Assembly: GCA_965205155.1 (NCBI GenBank)
Contig: OZ242033.1
Span: 2,666,001 to 2,730,000, forward strand
Length of the DNA stretch: 64,000 nt
DNA from: Aldehydirespirator sp965205155
Lineage (GTDB): Bacteria > Actinomycetota > Acidimicrobiia > Acidimicrobiales > Aldehydirespiratoraceae
Reading direction: 5' to 3'
The notes beneath the pieces were generated by a model. That model worked only from the letters and a program-made list of their open reading frames with translations, was not told the DNA's origin and searched no databases. Below are positions 32,666 through 42,043 of the stretch, piece after piece. The stretch's first letter is position 1, and every line of letters starts with the position of its first letter. A program made the translations under genes and the position numbers.

Positions 32666-34519
32666 GTGAAGCGGCCCGCGGCTGGGTCTGTTCCGGACGC
32701 GCCGGGGTCCTACCAGTTCCTCGACGGCGAGGGCCGGGTCATCTACGTCGGCAAGGCCAAGAGCCTGCGTTCGAGGCTGAACAACTACTTCGGCTCGCAC
32801 CTGCCGCTGCGCACCCGCCAGATGGTGGACTCAGCCGCTTCGGTCGAGTGGATCCAGGTGGCCAACGAGGTCGAGGCGCTGATGCTCGAGTTCTCGCTGA
32901 TCCAGCGCCACAGGCCCCGGTTCAACGTCCGCTACACCGACGACAAGTCGTACCCGTTCCTGTGCGTGACCATGGTCGACGAGTGGCCCCGGGCCATGGT
33001 GATGCGGGGCCGGCGACGCAAGGGCAACCGCTACTTCGGTCCCTACGGCCACGCCTACGCCATCCGCGACACCCTCGACCTGCTGCTGCGCACGTTCCCC
33101 ATCCGCACCTGCACCGACGGCAAGTTCCGCCGGTACGCCAGCCTGGGCAAGCCCTGCCTGCTGTACCACATCGAGAAGTGCTCGGGACCGTGCGTGGGCG
33201 AGGTGTCGGCCGGCGACTACGCCGAGATGGTGGCCGAGCTGCTGCGCTTCCTGGAGGGCGAAAGCGACCCGGTACTGGACCGGCTCGAATCCGAGATGTC
33301 TGCCGCGGCCATCGACCTCGACTACGAGCGGGCCGCCCGGCTGCGGGATCGCCTGTCTGCGGTGCGCAAGGCGGTGGAGACCCAGCAGATGGTGGGGTCC
33401 CGCAACGAGGACTTCGACGTGATCGGCCTGGTGGACGACGCCCTGGAGGCCGCGGTGCAGGTGTTCTTCGTGCGCCGGGGCCGGGTGATGGGACGCCGCG
33501 GCTTCATGATCGACAAGGCCGAGGACCTGGACCGGGGCGAGCTGGTCAGCCGGGCCCTGGAGCGCCTGTACTTCGACGACAACCCGCTGGGCTGGCCCAA
33601 GCTCGTGCTGGCCCCCGACACGCCGGCCCAGGCCGACCTCTACACCGAATGGCTCAGCGAGATGCGGGGCTCGCGAGTCGAGATCCGGGTCCCGCAGCGG
33701 GGCTCGAAGCGGGCGCTTCAGGCCACCGTCACCCGCAACGCCGAGGAGTCCTTCGCCCGCCACCGGCTCAAGCGCAGCACCGACCACAACAGCCGGGCCC
33801 GGGCCCTCAACGAGCTCCAGCAGCACCTGGGACTGGCCGAGGCGCCCCTGAGGATCGAGTGCTACGACATGAGCCACCTGTCCGGGCAGGACTACGTGGG
33901 CTCGATGGTGGTGCTCGAGGACGGCCTTCCCAAGAAGGCCGACTACCGGAGGTTCAAGATCCGGTCGGTGCCGGGCAATGACGACTTCGCGGCCATGCAC
34001 GAGGTGCTCACCCGGCGCCTGACCGGCTACCTGGAGCAGCGGGCCCGGCCGGTGGCCGAGCGCGACGGCCGGTTCTCGTACCCGCCCCAGCTGCTGCTGG
34101 TGGACGGCGGCAAGGGTCAGCTGGGGGTGGCTGTTCAGGTGCTCGAGGAATTGGGCCTGGAGGATGAGATCCCCGCGGCCGCGCTGGCCAAGCAGTTCGA
34201 GGAGGTGTTCGTGCCCGGCCGCTCCGGGCCGGTGCGGATCCCGCGCCAGTCCGAGGCGCTGTACATGCTCCAGCGCATCCGCGACGAGAGCCACCGCTTC
34301 GCGATCGCATATCACCGCAGCCTGCGGGGCAAGCGCATGACGACCTCCGCCCTCGACGGCATCGCCGGCCTCGGTCCCGTCCGCAAGGCCCGCCTGACCA
34401 AGGAGCTGGGCGGCGTGAAAGCCGTCCGGCGGGCGCAACTCAATGAGCTGAAGGCTCTGCAATGGCTGCCCGACGCCGTGGCAGAGAACGTCCACGCCGC
34501 GTTGCGCGGCAGCACCTGA
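32666..34519 (+). CDS. uvrC: Excinuclease ABC subunit C
   Basis: A 617-residue nuclease making both incisions in nucleotide excision repair. The N-terminal GIY-YIG-type domain is seen in GSYQFLDGEGRVIYVGKAKSLRSRL. The cysteine cluster is KPCLLYHIEKCSGPCVG. A UVR motif (DYERAARLRDRLSAVRKAVE) and the C-terminal RNase H-like domain (IECYDMSHLSGQDYVGSMVV, LLLVDGGKGQL) follow, then a helix-hairpin-helix. Three GTG codons in a row (32660, 32663, 32666) follow AAGGGGGG; the third has the best spacing. Confidence 0.96.
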   Translation: MKRPAAGSVPDAPGSYQFLDGEGRVIYVGKAKSLRSRLNNYFGSHLPLRTRQMVDSAASVEWIQVANEVEALMLEFSLIQRHRPRFNVRYTDDKSYPFLCVTMVDEWPRAMVMRGRRRKGNRYFGPYGHAYAIRDTLDLLLRTFPIRTCTDGKFRRYASLGKPCLLYHIEKCSGPCVGEVSAGDYAEMVAELLRFLEGESDPVLDRLESEMSAAAIDLDYERAARLRDRLSAVRKAVETQQMVGSRNEDFDVIGLVDDALEAAVQVFFVRRGRVMGRRGFMIDKAEDLDRGELVSRALERLYFDDNPLGWPKLVLAPDTPAQADLYTEWLSEMRGSRVEIRVPQRGSKRALQATVTRNAEESFARHRLKRSTDHNSRARALNELQQHLGLAEAPLRIECYDMSHLSGQDYVGSMVVLEDGLPKKADYRRFKIRSVPGNDDFAAMHEVLTRRLTGYLEQRARPVAERDGRFSYPPQLLLVDGGKGQLGVAVQVLEELGLEDEIPAAALAKQFEEVFVPGRSGPVRIPRQSEALYMLQRIRDESHRFAIAYHRSLRGKRMTTSALDGIAGLGPVRKARLTKELGGVKAVRRAQLNELKALQWLPDAVAENVHAALRGST

Positions 34520-34524
34520 TCATC

Positions 34525-36168
34525 ATGCGTGCACTCGGCGCCATCGCGCAGGTCTCGCTCCAGACCACGGTGCAGCTGATCCTGCTGCCGCTGGTGGTGG
34601 TGGAGCTCGGCCGCGGCTTAAACCCGTCGAGGGTCATCGTGGCTTCGCTGGTGGTATGCGCCGCCGTCACCGCCGCCTCGCTGCTGCGGGCGGGACCGCT
34701 GCGCTCGGTGGGCCTCTACGTCGCCATGCCCGACCCGATGAGCATCCCCTTCTGCATCCTGGCCCTCGAGTTGGGCGGGATCGTGGCGCTGGCAGTGCTG
34801 GTAGCAGCCTCCGGCGTGTTCCAGATCGTCGCCGGGCTGCGACTGGCCCGCCTGCGATCGATCATCAACCCGGACTTCTCGATCACGTTGGTGCTGCTGG
34901 CGTGCATATCGCTGGTGCCGGTGTTCGCCCGCATCATCGAGTCACCGGAGGGCGCTCGACCGGGCGCGGTGCCGGTGTCCATGGCCCTCACCGCCGCGGC
35001 CATCTACACGATTAGCCGGTTCGGGCCCTCGGCGCTGCAGCCGTGGGCTCCGCCGCTGGGGCTCGCGGCCGGCGCCGCCGCGGCTGCCGCCTACGGGATC
35101 TATGACACCGGCCCGGTCGCCGAGGCCGCCTGGATAGGCCTGCCCACGGCCGGGTGGATCCCCTCGGGCGGGTTTGACATCGCCGTGGTAGCGCTGCTGT
35201 TGCCGCCGTTCGCGATCCTGGCGCTGGTGCAGGTCACCCGGGCCAACACGGCGTCGCTGCTGGCGCAATTCGTGTCCGGGCGGGCAGTGTTCGACTTCAG
35301 AGAGGTGCAGCGGGCCAACGCCCGCATCGGCACCGGCAGCATCCTCGCCAGCGTCTCCGGCACCATCCCGCTGGGCTATTCGCCGGCCGGTCCCATCGCC
35401 ATGGCCCAGAGCGGCAGCGACCCCCGCCGTGTCGGCACCGCGATCATCTCGATGCTTGTGGCGGCGGCGGTGTGCCCGAAGCTGCAGGCCGTGCTGATGG
35501 CCGTGCCGCGGAGCCTCGTGGTGGTGTACATCGTGTTCGTCATATTCCTGCTGCTCAGGAAGCTGATCCCGGTCAGCTCCATCGGACAGCACGGGATGCC
35601 CTCGTCGATGTGGGCGCCGATCGCCACCGCAGTCGTCTTCGAGGCCGCCGCCGCGCTGCTGTGGGACGGCACCGGCTTCCGGGCGGTCAACGGCCTCACC
35701 GCGGGAAGCATCGTGCTGGTCGCGCTTTCGGTGCTGCGGCTGCGGCGGGCCAGCCGGCACCGGATCGACGTGCCGCTGGCGTCCTTCAGCGCCGAGGAGA
35801 TCGCAGAGTTCGTCTGGAGCCTGCCGCTTGAGCGCGAGGACGCCAAGCACCGGCTGGCCGCGGTCTCCGAGGAGGCGCTCATGGTGCTCATCCAGTCCGA
35901 CGTCTACTCCTACGACGCCAACCGGCAGATGCGGCTGACGGTGACCCTGCAGGGAGCCAACGTCGAGGCAGAGTTCGTGGCCGCGCCGTCAGGCGCCCAG
36001 AACCTCCAGGAACGCATCATGCTGCTGTCCGAGCCCGAGGCGAGCGACTTGGAGGTGGTGGTCGAGCGTGACGCCGCGCTGCGGTTGCTGAACCACTACG
36101 CGACGTCGGTGACGCACCGCCAGTACCAGGATGTGGAGATCATTACCGCGGTGGTGGACTCGGGCTGA
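34525..36168 (+). CDS. NCS2-like nucleobase permease with an extra cytosolic C-terminal domain
   Basis: A 547-residue membrane protein. Residues 1-430 carry about 12 hydrophobic segments and the NCS2-like block RANARIGTGSILASVSGTIPLGYSPAGPIAM (in parts), so xanthine, uracil or a similar substrate is likely. Residues about 430-547 are soluble. AKHRLAAVSEEALMVLI and later strands recall GHKL/anti-sigma ATPase-like folds but lack the N-box Asn. It starts 5 nt after the uvrC stop with no clear ribosome site, so coupling to uvrC is possible. First gene of the insert between uvrC and rapZ. Confidence 0.7.
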   Translation: MRALGAIAQVSLQTTVQLILLPLVVVELGRGLNPSRVIVASLVVCAAVTAASLLRAGPLRSVGLYVAMPDPMSIPFCILALELGGIVALAVLVAASGVFQIVAGLRLARLRSIINPDFSITLVLLACISLVPVFARIIESPEGARPGAVPVSMALTAAAIYTISRFGPSALQPWAPPLGLAAGAAAAAAYGIYDTGPVAEAAWIGLPTAGWIPSGGFDIAVVALLLPPFAILALVQVTRANTASLLAQFVSGRAVFDFREVQRANARIGTGSILASVSGTIPLGYSPAGPIAMAQSGSDPRRVGTAIISMLVAAAVCPKLQAVLMAVPRSLVVVYIVFVIFLLLRKLIPVSSIGQHGMPSSMWAPIATAVVFEAAAALLWDGTGFRAVNGLTAGSIVLVALSVLRLRRASRHRIDVPLASFSAEEIAEFVWSLPLEREDAKHRLAAVSEEALMVLIQSDVYSYDANRQMRLTVTLQGANVEAEFVAAPSGAQNLQERIMLLSEPEASDLEVVVERDAALRLLNHYATSVTHRQYQDVEIITAVVDSG

Positions 36169-36247
36169 GCCGGCCACCGTCGGCGGGCACGGCCACCCGT
36201 AAACTGCCCGTACTGCCGATTAGGGAGGTGGGCAGCTGCACGACTCC

Positions 36248-37039
36248 TTGAGGGGCAAGGTGGTCCTGGTCACCGGAGCCGGGCGGGGCATCGGGCGGGG
36301 CATCGCCGAGCGCTTCGCCGGCGCGGGCGCGTCGGTGGCCGTCAATGACATCGACGGCGAGGCTGCGGCCGCCACCGCCCAGAGCATCCGCGACGACGGA
36401 GGCACGGCCATGGCTACGCCGGCCGACGTGTCCGACAGCGCGCAGGTGGGCGCCATGGTGGATTCGATCATGGCTGCGCACGGCCGTGTCGACGTGCTGG
36501 TCAACAACGCCGGAGTCGTGAGTCCGATGCTGCACTTCCTCGAGGCCGACGAGGCATGGTGGCGGCGCATCATCGACGTCAACCTGACCGGGCACTTCCT
36601 GGTGTCGCACCCGGTGGCCCGCATCATGGCCGAGCAGGGCGGCGGCAGCATCATCAACATGAGCTCGGGGGGCGCCACCCGGGCCCACCGGTCGTTCACC
36701 GCCTACGACGCCACCAAGGGCGGGATCGAGGCCCTCACCCGGGCCATGGCGCTGGACCTCGGCCCCTACAACGTGCGGGTCAACGCGCTGGTGCCGGGAT
36801 CGATCGACACGACCGGCATGCCGGCGGGGGAGCGGGCGCTGCGGGGCGAGAACGTTCCCCTGGGCCGGATCGGCGAACCCCTCGACATGACCGGCGCAGC
36901 GCTGTTCCTGGCCTCCGACGACGCCGCCTACATCACCGGGGAGACGCTGCGCGTCGACGGCGGCATGCTGGCCCAGCAGCGCTCGGCCACCGTGGACATC
37001 GTCCCGCCCAGCACCTTCCCGGCCGTCGAGGACCTCTAG
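36248..37039 (+). CDS. Short-chain dehydrogenase/reductase (SDR)
   Basis: A 263-residue classical SDR. TGAGRGIG is the cofactor loop, NNAG and the Ser-Tyr-Lys set (SFTAYDATKGG) are present, and the C-terminus is YITGETLRVDGGMLAQ. The conservative start is TTG 36248. A CTG at 36236, 7 nt after a strong AGGGAGG, would give HDSLRGKVVLVTG, which suits SDR N-termini better. It lies 2 nt before the hydantoinase gene in the catabolic insert. The substrate is unknown. Confidence 0.88.
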   Translation: MRGKVVLVTGAGRGIGRGIAERFAGAGASVAVNDIDGEAAAATAQSIRDDGGTAMATPADVSDSAQVGAMVDSIMAAHGRVDVLVNNAGVVSPMLHFLEADEAWWRRIIDVNLTGHFLVSHPVARIMAEQGGGSIINMSSGGATRAHRSFTAYDATKGGIEALTRAMALDLGPYNVRVNALVPGSIDTTGMPAGERALRGENVPLGRIGEPLDMTGAALFLASDDAAYITGETLRVDGGMLAQQRSATVDIVPPSTFPAVEDL

Positions 37040-37041
37040 CG

Positions 37042-40000
37042 ATGGAACCCGCCGCGGCCGCTCCCCGGATCGGGGTGGACGTAGGCGGCACCTTCACCGA
37101 TGTCGCCCTCGAACGCCCGGACGGGACGTTCGCGTCGATCAAGGTGCTGACCACTCACCAGCGGCCCGAGGAGGCAGTCCTTGCCGGCATATCGACCGTC
37201 ATTGAGCAGGAGGGCACAACCCTCGGCAGGATCACCCAGATCATCCACGGCACGACCCTGGCCACCAATGCCCTGATCGAGCGCCGCGGAGCCAGGACGG
37301 CACTGGTCACGACGTCTGGATTCCGCGACGTGATCGAGACCCGCACCGAGAGCCGCTACGAGCAGTACGACCTCAACATCGTGCTCCCGGCGCCCCTGAT
37401 CGAGCGCAAGGACCGCTTCGTAGTGCCCGAGCGGATCGGTGCCCGGGGCGAGGCGCTGCTGCCGTTCGACGATCGGCTCGCCCGAGACGTAGTCACCCGG
37501 CTGGTGGAGGGCGGGTACCAGTCGGTGGCGGTCGGGTTCATGCACAGCTACAGGAACCCGGACCACGAGCGCCGCTTCCGGGAGCTGTTGAGTGAGGCCG
37601 ATCCCTCGGTGGCGGTGTCGCTGAGTTGCGAGGTCTCACCCCAGATGCGGGAGTTCGAGCGATTCAACACGGTCTGCGCCAACGCCTACGTGCAGCCCCT
37701 GATCGCCTCGTACCTGCGCAGGCTCGAAGCCGAGCTGCGCCGCATGGGCGCGGCCTGCCCGCTGTTGCTGATCCATTCTGGCGGGGGCCTGATGAGCAGC
37801 GAAGCGGCGGCCTCGTTCCCCGTGCGCCTCGTCGAGTCCGGGCCGGCCGGCGGGGCGATGTTCGCCGCGCACCTGGCCCGGGCCCATCGCCGGGACCGGA
37901 TCGTCTCCTACGACATGGGGGGCACCACCGCCAAGATCGCGCTGATCGAGGACGGCTCGCCCCGCACGGCCAAGACCTTCGAGACGGCCCGTACCGCCCG
38001 GTTCAAGAAGGGCAGCGGGATGCCGATCTCGGTGCCGGCCATCGAGATGATCGAGATCGGCGCGGGCGGCGGGTCGGTCGCCGGGGTCGACACCCTGGGC
38101 CAGATCCGGGTAGGGCCGCAGAGCGCGGGAGCCGATCCCGGTCCCGCCTGTTACGACCTGGGCGGGACGGCCGCGACCGTGACCGACGCCAACGTGCAGC
38201 TCGGGCGGCTGCATCCGGGGAACTTCCTTGCGCCCGACATATCGCTGTCGCCGGATCTGGCCGCCACCGCCCTGCGCGACGGCGTGGGGACGCCCCTGGG
38301 ACTCGATGACGACGACGCCGCGGTGGGTGTGGCCGAGGTGGTCGACGAGAACATGGCAAACGCAGCCCGAACCCACGCAGTGGAGAGCGGCAAGGACCTG
38401 GCCGGCTACTCGATGATCGCCTTCGGAGGGGCCGCGCCGCTCCATGCCAGCCGCTTGATCGACAAGCTGGGCATGGACGAGGTGCTGGTGCCGGTCGGTG
38501 CGGGCGTCGGCTCGGCCATCGGATTCCTGCTCGCTCCGTTCTCCTACGAGGCCACCCGCAGCTACTACACCACCTCCGAGCACTTCGACACCGGCGGTGT
38601 CAGGGCGGTGCTGGCGGAGCTGGCCGCGGAGGCCGAGGCGTTCGTGCGGACAGGCACCGTTGAGGCGGTTACCGTCGAGCGCGAGGTGCTGATGCGATAC
38701 CGGGGCCAGGGCTGGGAGATCCCGGTGGCGCTGCCCCATGGCGACTTCGACGAGATCGCGGCGGGGGAGCTCGCAACCACATTCGTGAAGGCCTACGAAG
38801 CCTTCTTCGGGCGAGCCATCGAGGGCCTCGCCATCGAGGCGGTGAGCTGGTCGGTGCGGGTGTCGTCGAGGCGTGAGCCTCCACAGACGGTCGAGCCGGT
38901 CGCGGCCAGCGAACCCCGGAAGGCGGCGGGCACCCGGCCGGTCTACGACCCGGCCACTGGCACTTGGGTGTCTGCCGCCCTGTTCGACCGGAACACCCTG
39001 GCAGTCGGGGACACCATCTCCGGCCCGGCGCTGATTACCGAGGACCAGACCACGACGGTGGTCGGATCGGGGCACACCGCGGTAGTCCAACCCGATCTCA
39101 CGCTGAGGATCTCCCGATCAGACCGGGACGAGATGTCGCACCAGTCGGCGTCCAGCCGCCGGCAGACCGGCCGCTCCGCCCAGCGCGAGGTCCCCATGCA
39201 GATCATGTGGAACCGCCTGGTATCGGTCGTCGAGGAGCAGGCGCTGACCCTCGTGCGGACCGCGTTCTCGACGTCGGTGCGGGAGGCCGGCGACCTCTCG
39301 GCGGGAGTCTTCGACCGCGAGGGCCGCCTGATCGCCCAGGCCGTCACCGGCACGCCGGGCCACGTAAACACTATGGCCGCGTCGCTGGGCCACTTCATCA
39401 ACGAGATCGGGACCGAGAGCATGCGCCCCGGCGACGTGTACCTCACCAACGACCCGTGGAAGGGCACCGGCCACCTCCACGACATCACCGTGGCCACACC
39501 GGTGTTCACCAGCGAGGGCTCCGACAAGCAAGCGGACGAGCCGGAGGATCTGATCGGCTTCTTCGCCTCCACCGCGCACGTGGTCGACATCGGCGGCCGC
39601 GGGTTCGGCCCCGACGCCCGCGAGCTGTACGAGGAGGGCATCCGCATCCCCATCATGAGGTGGGCCGAGCGGGGCCGGCTCAACCCGGATCTGATCAACA
39701 TCGTGCGATGCAACGTGCGGGAGCCCGACCAGGTGATCGGCGACATCCACGGGCTGGCCGCCTCCAACGAGACCGGTCGCCGGCGGCTGCTGGACATGCT
39801 GACCGAGTTCGGCCTGACCGACCTGGAGGAGTTGGCCGGTTTCGTGTTCGACCGCACCCGGCGGGCCACCCTCGACGCGCTGGAGAGAGTCCCCAACGGC
39901 GTCTACCGCAACACGATGCGGGTCGACGGCTACGGCGACCCGGTCACCCTGACCGCCGCGGTGACCGTCTCCGACGAGGGCATGCACGCCGACTTCACCG

Positions 40001-40815
40001 GGACATCGCCGGTCAGCCCGTTCGGGATCAACGTCCCCATCACCTACGCGCAGGCGTACTTCACCTACGGGATGCTGGTGGCGCTGGCCCCAGAGCTGCC
40101 CAACAACTACGCCTCCCTGCTGCCCTTCACGGTGAGCGCGCCGCCGGGCGCCATCCTCAACGCGGTGGAGCCCCACCCGGTGGCGATCCGCCACGTGATC
40201 GGCCACTTCGTCACCGACCTGTGCCTGGGCGCCATCGCTCAGGCCCTGCCCGATGTCGTTCCGGCCGAGGGCTCCGGGGCGCTGTGGAACTTCCAGGCCA
40301 GCGCCCGCAGCGCTGATCCGACCGACCCTCGGCCGCCGGTGGAGATGCTGATGTTCAACAGCGGGGGCAGCGGCGCCCGGCCCAGCCGCGACGGGCTCAC
40401 CGCCACCGCCTTCCCGTCGGGTGTGAGGACCATGAGCGTGGAGGCCACCGAGCAGGTCGGCCCGATAGTCATCTGGCGCAAGGAGATCCGTGAGAACACC
40501 GGCGGTGCCGGCCGGTACCGGGGCGGTCTGGGCCAGGTCATCGAGATCGCCCCGGCCGACGGCTACCTGTTCGAGTTCTCGGCCATGTTCGACCGGGTCG
40601 ACAACCCGGCCCGGGGCCGGTCGGGCGGCCTCGACGGCGCCCGCGGCGGGGTGCGCCTCGACGACGGCACACCCTTCGGGTCGAAGGGCAAGCAGACGGT
40701 GCCCGCGGGCCGGCGGCTGATCCTGGAGCTCCCCGGCGGCGGCGGTTTCGGCGACCCGGGCGAGCGAGACCCGGCCGCGGCGGCCGACGACCTGGCCCAG
40801 GGCTACGTGTCTTGA
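37042..40815 (+). CDS. Fused HyuA-HyuB: ATP-dependent hydantoinase/oxoprolinase
   Basis: A 1257-residue protein with both subunits in one chain. Residues 1-about 690 are HyuA: IGVDVGGTFTDVAL, HGTTLATNALIERRG, SGPAGGAMFAAH, YDMGGTTAKIAL. Residues about 714-1257 are HyuB: QIMWNRLVSVVEEQALTLVRTAFS, NDPWKGTGHLHD, GAGRYRGGLGQ, PGGGGFGDP. The family opens cyclic amides such as 5-oxoproline, hydantoins or N-methylhydantoin with ATP. The eukaryotic oxoprolinase is also fused. The next gene, a sarcosine-oxidase-like enzyme, makes N-methylhydantoin a reasonable guess. Its stop overlaps that gene by 4 nt. Confidence 0.9.
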   Translation: MEPAAAAPRIGVDVGGTFTDVALERPDGTFASIKVLTTHQRPEEAVLAGISTVIEQEGTTLGRITQIIHGTTLATNALIERRGARTALVTTSGFRDVIETRTESRYEQYDLNIVLPAPLIERKDRFVVPERIGARGEALLPFDDRLARDVVTRLVEGGYQSVAVGFMHSYRNPDHERRFRELLSEADPSVAVSLSCEVSPQMREFERFNTVCANAYVQPLIASYLRRLEAELRRMGAACPLLLIHSGGGLMSSEAAASFPVRLVESGPAGGAMFAAHLARAHRRDRIVSYDMGGTTAKIALIEDGSPRTAKTFETARTARFKKGSGMPISVPAIEMIEIGAGGGSVAGVDTLGQIRVGPQSAGADPGPACYDLGGTAATVTDANVQLGRLHPGNFLAPDISLSPDLAATALRDGVGTPLGLDDDDAAVGVAEVVDENMANAARTHAVESGKDLAGYSMIAFGGAAPLHASRLIDKLGMDEVLVPVGAGVGSAIGFLLAPFSYEATRSYYTTSEHFDTGGVRAVLAELAAEAEAFVRTGTVEAVTVEREVLMRYRGQGWEIPVALPHGDFDEIAAGELATTFVKAYEAFFGRAIEGLAIEAVSWSVRVSSRREPPQTVEPVAASEPRKAAGTRPVYDPATGTWVSAALFDRNTLAVGDTISGPALITEDQTTTVVGSGHTAVVQPDLTLRISRSDRDEMSHQSASSRRQTGRSAQREVPMQIMWNRLVSVVEEQALTLVRTAFSTSVREAGDLSAGVFDREGRLIAQAVTGTPGHVNTMAASLGHFINEIGTESMRPGDVYLTNDPWKGTGHLHDITVATPVFTSEGSDKQADEPEDLIGFFASTAHVVDIGGRGFGPDARELYEEGIRIPIMRWAERGRLNPDLINIVRCNVREPDQVIGDIHGLAASNETGRRRLLDMLTEFGLTDLEELAGFVFDRTRRATLDALERVPNGVYRNTMRVDGYGDPVTLTAAVTVSDEGMHADFTGTSPVSPFGINVPITYAQAYFTYGMLVALAPELPNNYASLLPFTVSAPPGAILNAVEPHPVAIRHVIGHFVTDLCLGAIAQALPDVVPAEGSGALWNFQASARSADPTDPRPPVEMLMFNSGGSGARPSRDGLTATAFPSGVRTMSVEATEQVGPIVIWRKEIRENTGGAGRYRGGLGQVIEIAPADGYLFEFSAMFDRVDNPARGRSGGLDGARGGVRLDDGTPFGSKGKQTVPAGRRLILELPGGGGFGDPGERDPAAAADDLAQGYVS

Positions 40816-41993
40816 AGAAGCCCTACGACGTCGTGATCGTGGGCGGGGCGGTCATGGGGTCCTCGGTCGCCTTCTTCCTGTCGCGCAATCCCGACTTCGG
40901 CGGGTCCATCCTGGTGGTGGAGCGAGACCCGTCGTATGTGAACAGCTCCACGGCCCGCACCAACAGCTGCATGCGCCAGCAGTTCTCCACCGAGGTGAAC
41001 ATCCGCATCTCGCAGTTCGGTGCCGAGTTCGTGCGCGATTTCCGGAACTGGATGGGCGACCCGGAGGCGCCCGAGGTGCCCGTCAACCACTTCGGCTACA
41101 TGTATCTCGCCGCGGACGAGGCTGCTGCAGCAGTGCTGGAGGCCAACCAGCAGGTGCAGGCCTCTCTCGGGGCCGGCACGGTGATCATGACCCCCGCCCA
41201 GATCGCGGCCGCCTACCCGTTCTACAACGTCGACGACATCGTGTGCGGCAGCCACAACCTCGTCGACGAGGGCTGGTGGGACTCCGGGACGGTGTTCGAC
41301 TGGTGGCGGCGCCAGGCCCGCCGCAACGGCGTCACCTATGTCACCGACGAGGTGGTCGGCATCGACCGCTCCGGAGACACCGTGACCGGGGTGGAGCTGG
41401 CGTCCGGTGACTGCGTCGGCTGCGGTGCGCTGGTCAACGCCACCGGTCCGCGAGCGGCCCGTACCGCGGCCATGGCCGGCCTCGAAGTGCCGGTAGAACC
41501 CCGCAAGCGGTTCACATGGATCTTCGAGGCGGCCGAGCCGCTGGAGCGGGACCTGCCCCTGACCATCGACCCGAGTGGAGTGCACGTGCGCAGCGACGGC
41601 GCGGCCTACATGACCGGGTGCCCGCCCGACGTCGACCCCCCGGCCGCCTTCGACGACTTCGACATGGACCACGACATCTTCGAGGACAAGGTGTGGCCCG
41701 TCCTGGCGAACCGGGTTCCCGCCTTCGAGCGCATCAAGGTCACCAGCCGCTGGGCCGGGCACTACGCCTACAACTACTTCGACCACAACGCGGTGGTCGG
41801 ACCCCACACCGAGGTGCGGAACTTCTTCTTCGTCAACGGCTTCTCCGGCCACGGCATCCAGCAGTCGCCGGCCATGGGGCGGGCCGTGGCCGAGCTGCTG
41901 TGCTACGGCGAGTACCGCACGCTCGACCTGTCGGAGCTCGGCTACGAGCGCATTGACCGGAGCGAGCCGTTCGTGGAGACGGCCATCATCTGA
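40812..41993 (+). CDS. FAD-dependent amine oxidoreductase (DAO family, sarcosine oxidase-like)
   Basis: A 393-residue flavoprotein. The dinucleotide-binding start is YDVVIVGGAVMGSSVAFFLS, with VVERDP ending the second strand. GHYAYNYFDHNAVVGPH and FFFVNGFSGHGIQQSPAMGRAVAEL are DAO C-terminal motifs, near those of FOXRED1 and sarcosine oxidases. The TTG start overlaps the HyuAB stop (TTGA), a tight coupling. It probably oxidises the N-alkyl amino acid made by the enzymes before it; that is inference. Last gene of the insert. Confidence 0.88.
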   Translation: MKKPYDVVIVGGAVMGSSVAFFLSRNPDFGGSILVVERDPSYVNSSTARTNSCMRQQFSTEVNIRISQFGAEFVRDFRNWMGDPEAPEVPVNHFGYMYLAADEAAAAVLEANQQVQASLGAGTVIMTPAQIAAAYPFYNVDDIVCGSHNLVDEGWWDSGTVFDWWRRQARRNGVTYVTDEVVGIDRSGDTVTGVELASGDCVGCGALVNATGPRAARTAAMAGLEVPVEPRKRFTWIFEAAEPLERDLPLTIDPSGVHVRSDGAAYMTGCPPDVDPPAAFDDFDMDHDIFEDKVWPVLANRVPAFERIKVTSRWAGHYAYNYFDHNAVVGPHTEVRNFFFVNGFSGHGIQQSPAMGRAVAELLCYGEYRTLDLSELGYERIDRSEPFVETAII

Positions 41994-42029
41994 GAACGTC
42001 CATCGTCGGGGCCTGGCCCGTCTCGCAAC

Positions 42030-42035
42030 TACCAT
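42030..42035 (+). promoter_or_regulatory. Leaderless-type -10 of rapZ (TACCAT)
   Basis: TACCAT lies 8 nt before the rapZ GTG, with no Shine-Dalgarno. Confidence 0.4.
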
Positions 42036-42043
42036 GCCGACGA

